Shown one piece after another: positions 13,323 through 15,263 of a stretch of DNA of 15,263 bases. Location: contig NZ_DKLM01000104.1 of NCBI RefSeq assembly GCF_002455975.1, positions 1-15,263 on the forward strand. Direction: 5' to 3'. Position numbers and translations under genes: made by a program. Source of the DNA: Clostridium sp. UBA6640 (GTDB lineage: Bacteria > Bacillota > Clostridia > Clostridiales > Clostridiaceae). The notes under the pieces are model-generated. The model saw nothing but the letters and a program-made list of their open reading frames with translations, ran no database searches and was not told where the DNA came from. Every line of letters starts with the position of its first letter. The first letter of the stretch is position 1.

Positions 13323-14267
13323 TTATTTATCTTTTGTCATTTTTATTGTTTCAGCTATAGCAGATATACTACCTAATGAAGATAAGGTGTCTACAGGTAA
13401 TATTAACTTATTAGCTGGGTTTTTAGATAATTCTTTTAATGCTTCTACTTGTTTTAGAGCTATTACAGTTGCATCTGTACCTGAATCAATTATAGCCTTA
13501 TTAACTTTTTCTATAGCTTCAGCTTCAGCTTTAGCAATCAATTCAATTGCACTTGCTTTACCTTCTGCCTCTAATAATTGAGACTCACGTAAACCTTCTG
13601 CTCTTCTAATATTAGCCTCTTTTTCTGCTTCTGATTGAAGAATTTTAGATTGCTTATCACCTTCTGCTCTAGCTATAGCACTTTGTCTATCTCCTTCTGC
13701 ATTAAGTATTGCTGCTCTCTTATTTCTTTCAGCTTTCATTTGTTTTTCCATCGCTTCTTGAATTTCTGCTGGTGGAACTATATTCTTAATTTCTACAGAT
13801 AGTATTTTTATTCCATAAGCATCTGTAATAGTATCTACAATAGTCAATAACTTGAAGTTTATAGTATCTCTACCTGCTAATACCTCATCAAGTGTCATAT
13901 CTCCTATTATATTTCTCATATTAGTTACTGTTGAATACATTATACCTGAAGTGTAGTTTTCAATGTTATAAACTGCATCCTTAGCATTTAATGCTTGATA
14001 GAATATTACATTATCTACTGATATTTTAACGTTATCTTTTGTTATAACGTTTTGAGGTGGTATATCAAGAATTTGTTGTTTCATTGATATTTTCGCTCTT
14101 ACAAAGTCAGCAAATGGAATTGTTATATGCCATCCTGGTTCTAAGACCTTGTAGAATTGGCCAAATCTTTCTAAAATGTAAACATAGCCTGTGTTTACAA
14201 CTTTTACCGATAATATTATAAGTAATAATACTATTACCAGTACAGTTAAAAAACCAAAAAGAATCAT
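13323..14267 (-). CDS. SPFH/Band 7 protein (stomatin-like, QmcA type)
   Basis: The 314-residue protein has an N-terminal membrane segment (1-22), an SPFH domain (about 24-190) with TGYVYILERFGQFYKVLEPG, and NVITKDNVKISVDNVIFYQ, then a long alanine/glutamate coiled coil (about 170-255, with repeated AEGDRQS / AEGDKQS units) and the conserved end KLILPVDTLSSLGSI. These proteins form large cage-like oligomers that organise membrane microdomains and can hold proteases. It starts 2 nt after the NfeD stop, its ribosome site (GGAGAT) lying inside the NfeD gene, so the pair is translationally coupled, the usual arrangement for this family. Length and motifs are complete. Confidence 0.93.
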   Translation of the reverse strand: MILFGFLTVLVIVLLLIILSVKVVNTGYVYILERFGQFYKVLEPGWHITIPFADFVRAKISMKQQILDIPPQNVITKDNVKISVDNVIFYQALNAKDAVYNIENYTSGIMYSTVTNMRNIIGDMTLDEVLAGRDTINFKLLTIVDTITDAYGIKILSVEIKNIVPPAEIQEAMEKQMKAERNKRAAILNAEGDRQSAIARAEGDKQSKILQSEAEKEANIRRAEGLRESQLLEAEGKASAIELIAKAEAEAIEKVNKAIIDSGTDATVIALKQVEALKELSKNPANKLILPVDTLSSLGSISAIAETIKMTKDK

Positions 14268-14269
14268 TG

Positions 14270-14695
14270 CTATTCATCTCCCTTTTTAATAATAAGTTTA
14301 TTGTTCTCTATATCAACAACAATAAAACTTTCACCACTAATTATTGGTGAGCTTATATTTTTTACTCTCCAATATACGCCGTTCACCTTCATTTGCTCTT
14401 CTTTTATAATATCTATATTTGCTACAAATTCTTGCCCCAAATATTTTCCCATCATTAGCTTTTCTTGCTTTATATTCTTTTTAATATATTTTCTAGAGTA
14501 TTTTAGTCCTAGTACAATTGAAATTCCACCTGCCATTACAGCAATAAAAACTTGTGCAGGAAATACTACGAAAAAGCCTAATAGAAAAGCTGGTATAAAG
14601 CCTATAATAAGCCAGGAATAAACAAAGTCACTTGTAAGAAAGTCAATTACTATAACAAAAGCTGTTAATAGAAGCCAAATCCAATTAATTTCCAT
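14270..14695 (-). CDS. NfeD family membrane protein
   Basis: The 141-residue short-form NfeD protein has about three membrane segments in residues 5-65 and a soluble OB-fold C-terminus (about 80-138), with MGKYLGQEFVANIDI, VNGVYWRVKN and the GESFIVVDIENNKLII strand pair. It lacks the N-terminal ClpP-like protease domain of long NfeD proteins. NfeD partners an SPFH protein, here the next gene, in membrane microdomains. Start: the ATG at 14695 has GAGGTG 6 nt upstream. An in-frame GTG at 14704 overlaps that site and is rejected. Promoter not clear; upstream is 284 bp of AT-rich DNA before the next gene's terminator. Confidence 0.88.
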   Translation of the reverse strand: MEINWIWLLLTAFVIVIDFLTSDFVYSWLIIGFIPAFLLGFFVVFPAQVFIAVMAGGISIVLGLKYSRKYIKKNIKQEKLMMGKYLGQEFVANIDIIKEEQMKVNGVYWRVKNISSPIISGESFIVVDIENNKLIIKKGDE

Positions 14696-14944
14696 CCCTC
14701 TCACCTCATTTTATACTATAATAATACTATATATTACTTCGAAATGAATTATTAGTAACTATCTTTAATATAATAATACCTTATATTTCAAGAAAATGCA
14801 ATATAAACTTTATAAAACAGTATAAATAAACCTTTTTAAAGTTATAAAATATCACCTGAAAGTTTGAAAAGAGCTTTTACATTTTATCTATTTTATTACA
14901 TTAATTTATTAATAAATCTATCTTGAAAATAGCATAGTACTTGA

Positions 14945-14975
14945 TTTAAAAAAGAGTTTTCAAATGAAAACTCTT
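14945..14975 (-). terminator. terminator of the small helical protein gene
   Basis: AAGAGTTTTCA (14952-14962) pairs perfectly with TGAAAACTCTT (14965-14975). On the minus strand a run of T follows (TTTTTTTAAA). It begins 5 nt after the stop. Confidence 0.82.
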
Positions 14976-14979
14976 AAAA

Positions 14980-15168
14980 TTAATCTTCAAACTCTCCTAG
15001 TAATCCTTGAAGTCTTTGTGCTTGATATCCACATTCTTTTGCCAACGCCTTAAATTCATCTTTAACATCTTTATCATCTACTTTATCAGCATAGCTTTGA
15101 AAATCACGAACATTTTCTTGAAGATCAACAAGTTTTAATTTAATAACTTCTCTAGTAGAAAGCTCCAT
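14980..15168 (-). CDS. small helical protein of unknown function
   Basis: This 62-residue, charged, soluble protein (starts MELSTREVIKLKLVDLQENV, ends RLQGLLGEFED) is predicted to be two long helices joined near residues 28-34 (DKVDDKDV), with one cysteine at 46. The ribosome site AGGAGGTG 5 nt upstream is close to ideal and a strong terminator follows, so it is a well-expressed single-gene unit. The helix pair with evenly placed acidic and aromatic residues recalls half of a ferritin/rubrerythrin-like bundle or small DUF1657-type proteins of spore-formers, but I see no metal-binding motif and do not assign it. Confidence 0.75.
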   Translation of the reverse strand: MELSTREVIKLKLVDLQENVRDFQSYADKVDDKDVKDEFKALAKECGYQAQRLQGLLGEFED

Positions 15169-15263
15169 ATTTTCACCTCCTCTTTTAATGTTAGTATTTC
15201 CAAAGAGAAAAAATATATATTTAAAATCAACATAATATATAAAAAAATCTAAAATTTATTTAT

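Noticed and set aside
14301..14621. Plus-strand frame of 106 codons
   Set aside because: Antisense shadow of the NfeD gene.
1..15263. CRISPR array, tRNA or rRNA genes
   Set aside because: No regularly spaced repeats and no recognisable RNA gene sequences were found on either strand.

Overview
The window is AT-rich DNA from a low-GC Gram-positive anaerobe, most likely a Clostridium. Evidence: strong AGGAGG-type ribosome sites throughout, a secreted amidase with three cell-wall-binding-2 repeats, an ECF vitamin-transporter S component, a YjfB-like motility protein, a Spo0E-like sporulation regulator, and no cytochrome or respiratory genes. I cannot name the species.

Layout. 1-325: the possible tail of an upstream membrane protein, then a hairpin-rich, MITE-like repeat unit whose right end supplies the last codons and stop of a UPF0158 gene (326-793, minus). 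1041-3598 (plus): a nitroreductase, a PanT-like ECF S component behind a promoter and a structured leader, a strong terminator, and a self-processing P1-family (DmpA/BapA) aminopeptidase. 3708-3881 (minus): yjfB-like gene.

3.9-7.65 kb (all minus): a decayed accessory region. In transcription order from the right it holds two broken unidentified genes, the first 32 codons of a phage terminase small subunit, an intact Spo0E-like gene, a frameshifted small gene whose protein begins MAKSKY, an intact glycine-loop protein, a frameshifted and truncated IS3-type transposase OrfA, a deleted second copy of the MAKSKY gene in a ~60 bp direct repeat, an intact exported protein, and another frameshifted small gene. 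This looks like a prophage/IS graveyard, and most of the damaged genes only become visible when frameshifts at short homopolymers are allowed for.

7667-10364 (minus): a two-gene resistance-type operon, MarR regulator then a UvrA-like tandem ABC ATPase overlapping by 20 nt, with its promoter inside an almost perfect 27-bp-armed palindrome. 10665-13220 (minus): an N-acetylmuramoyl-L-alanine amidase with cell-wall-binding repeats, followed 45 nt later by a membrane-anchored alpha/beta hydrolase. 13323-14695 (minus): an NfeD-SPFH (flotillin/stomatin-like) pair. 14980-15168 (minus): a small helical protein of unknown function with its own terminator.

No rRNA, tRNA or CRISPR array is visible. The points most worth checking are the leader of the ECF gene, the MarR/UvrA palindrome, the MAKSKY paralogues with their direct repeats, and the surviving Spo0E-like gene inside the phage debris.
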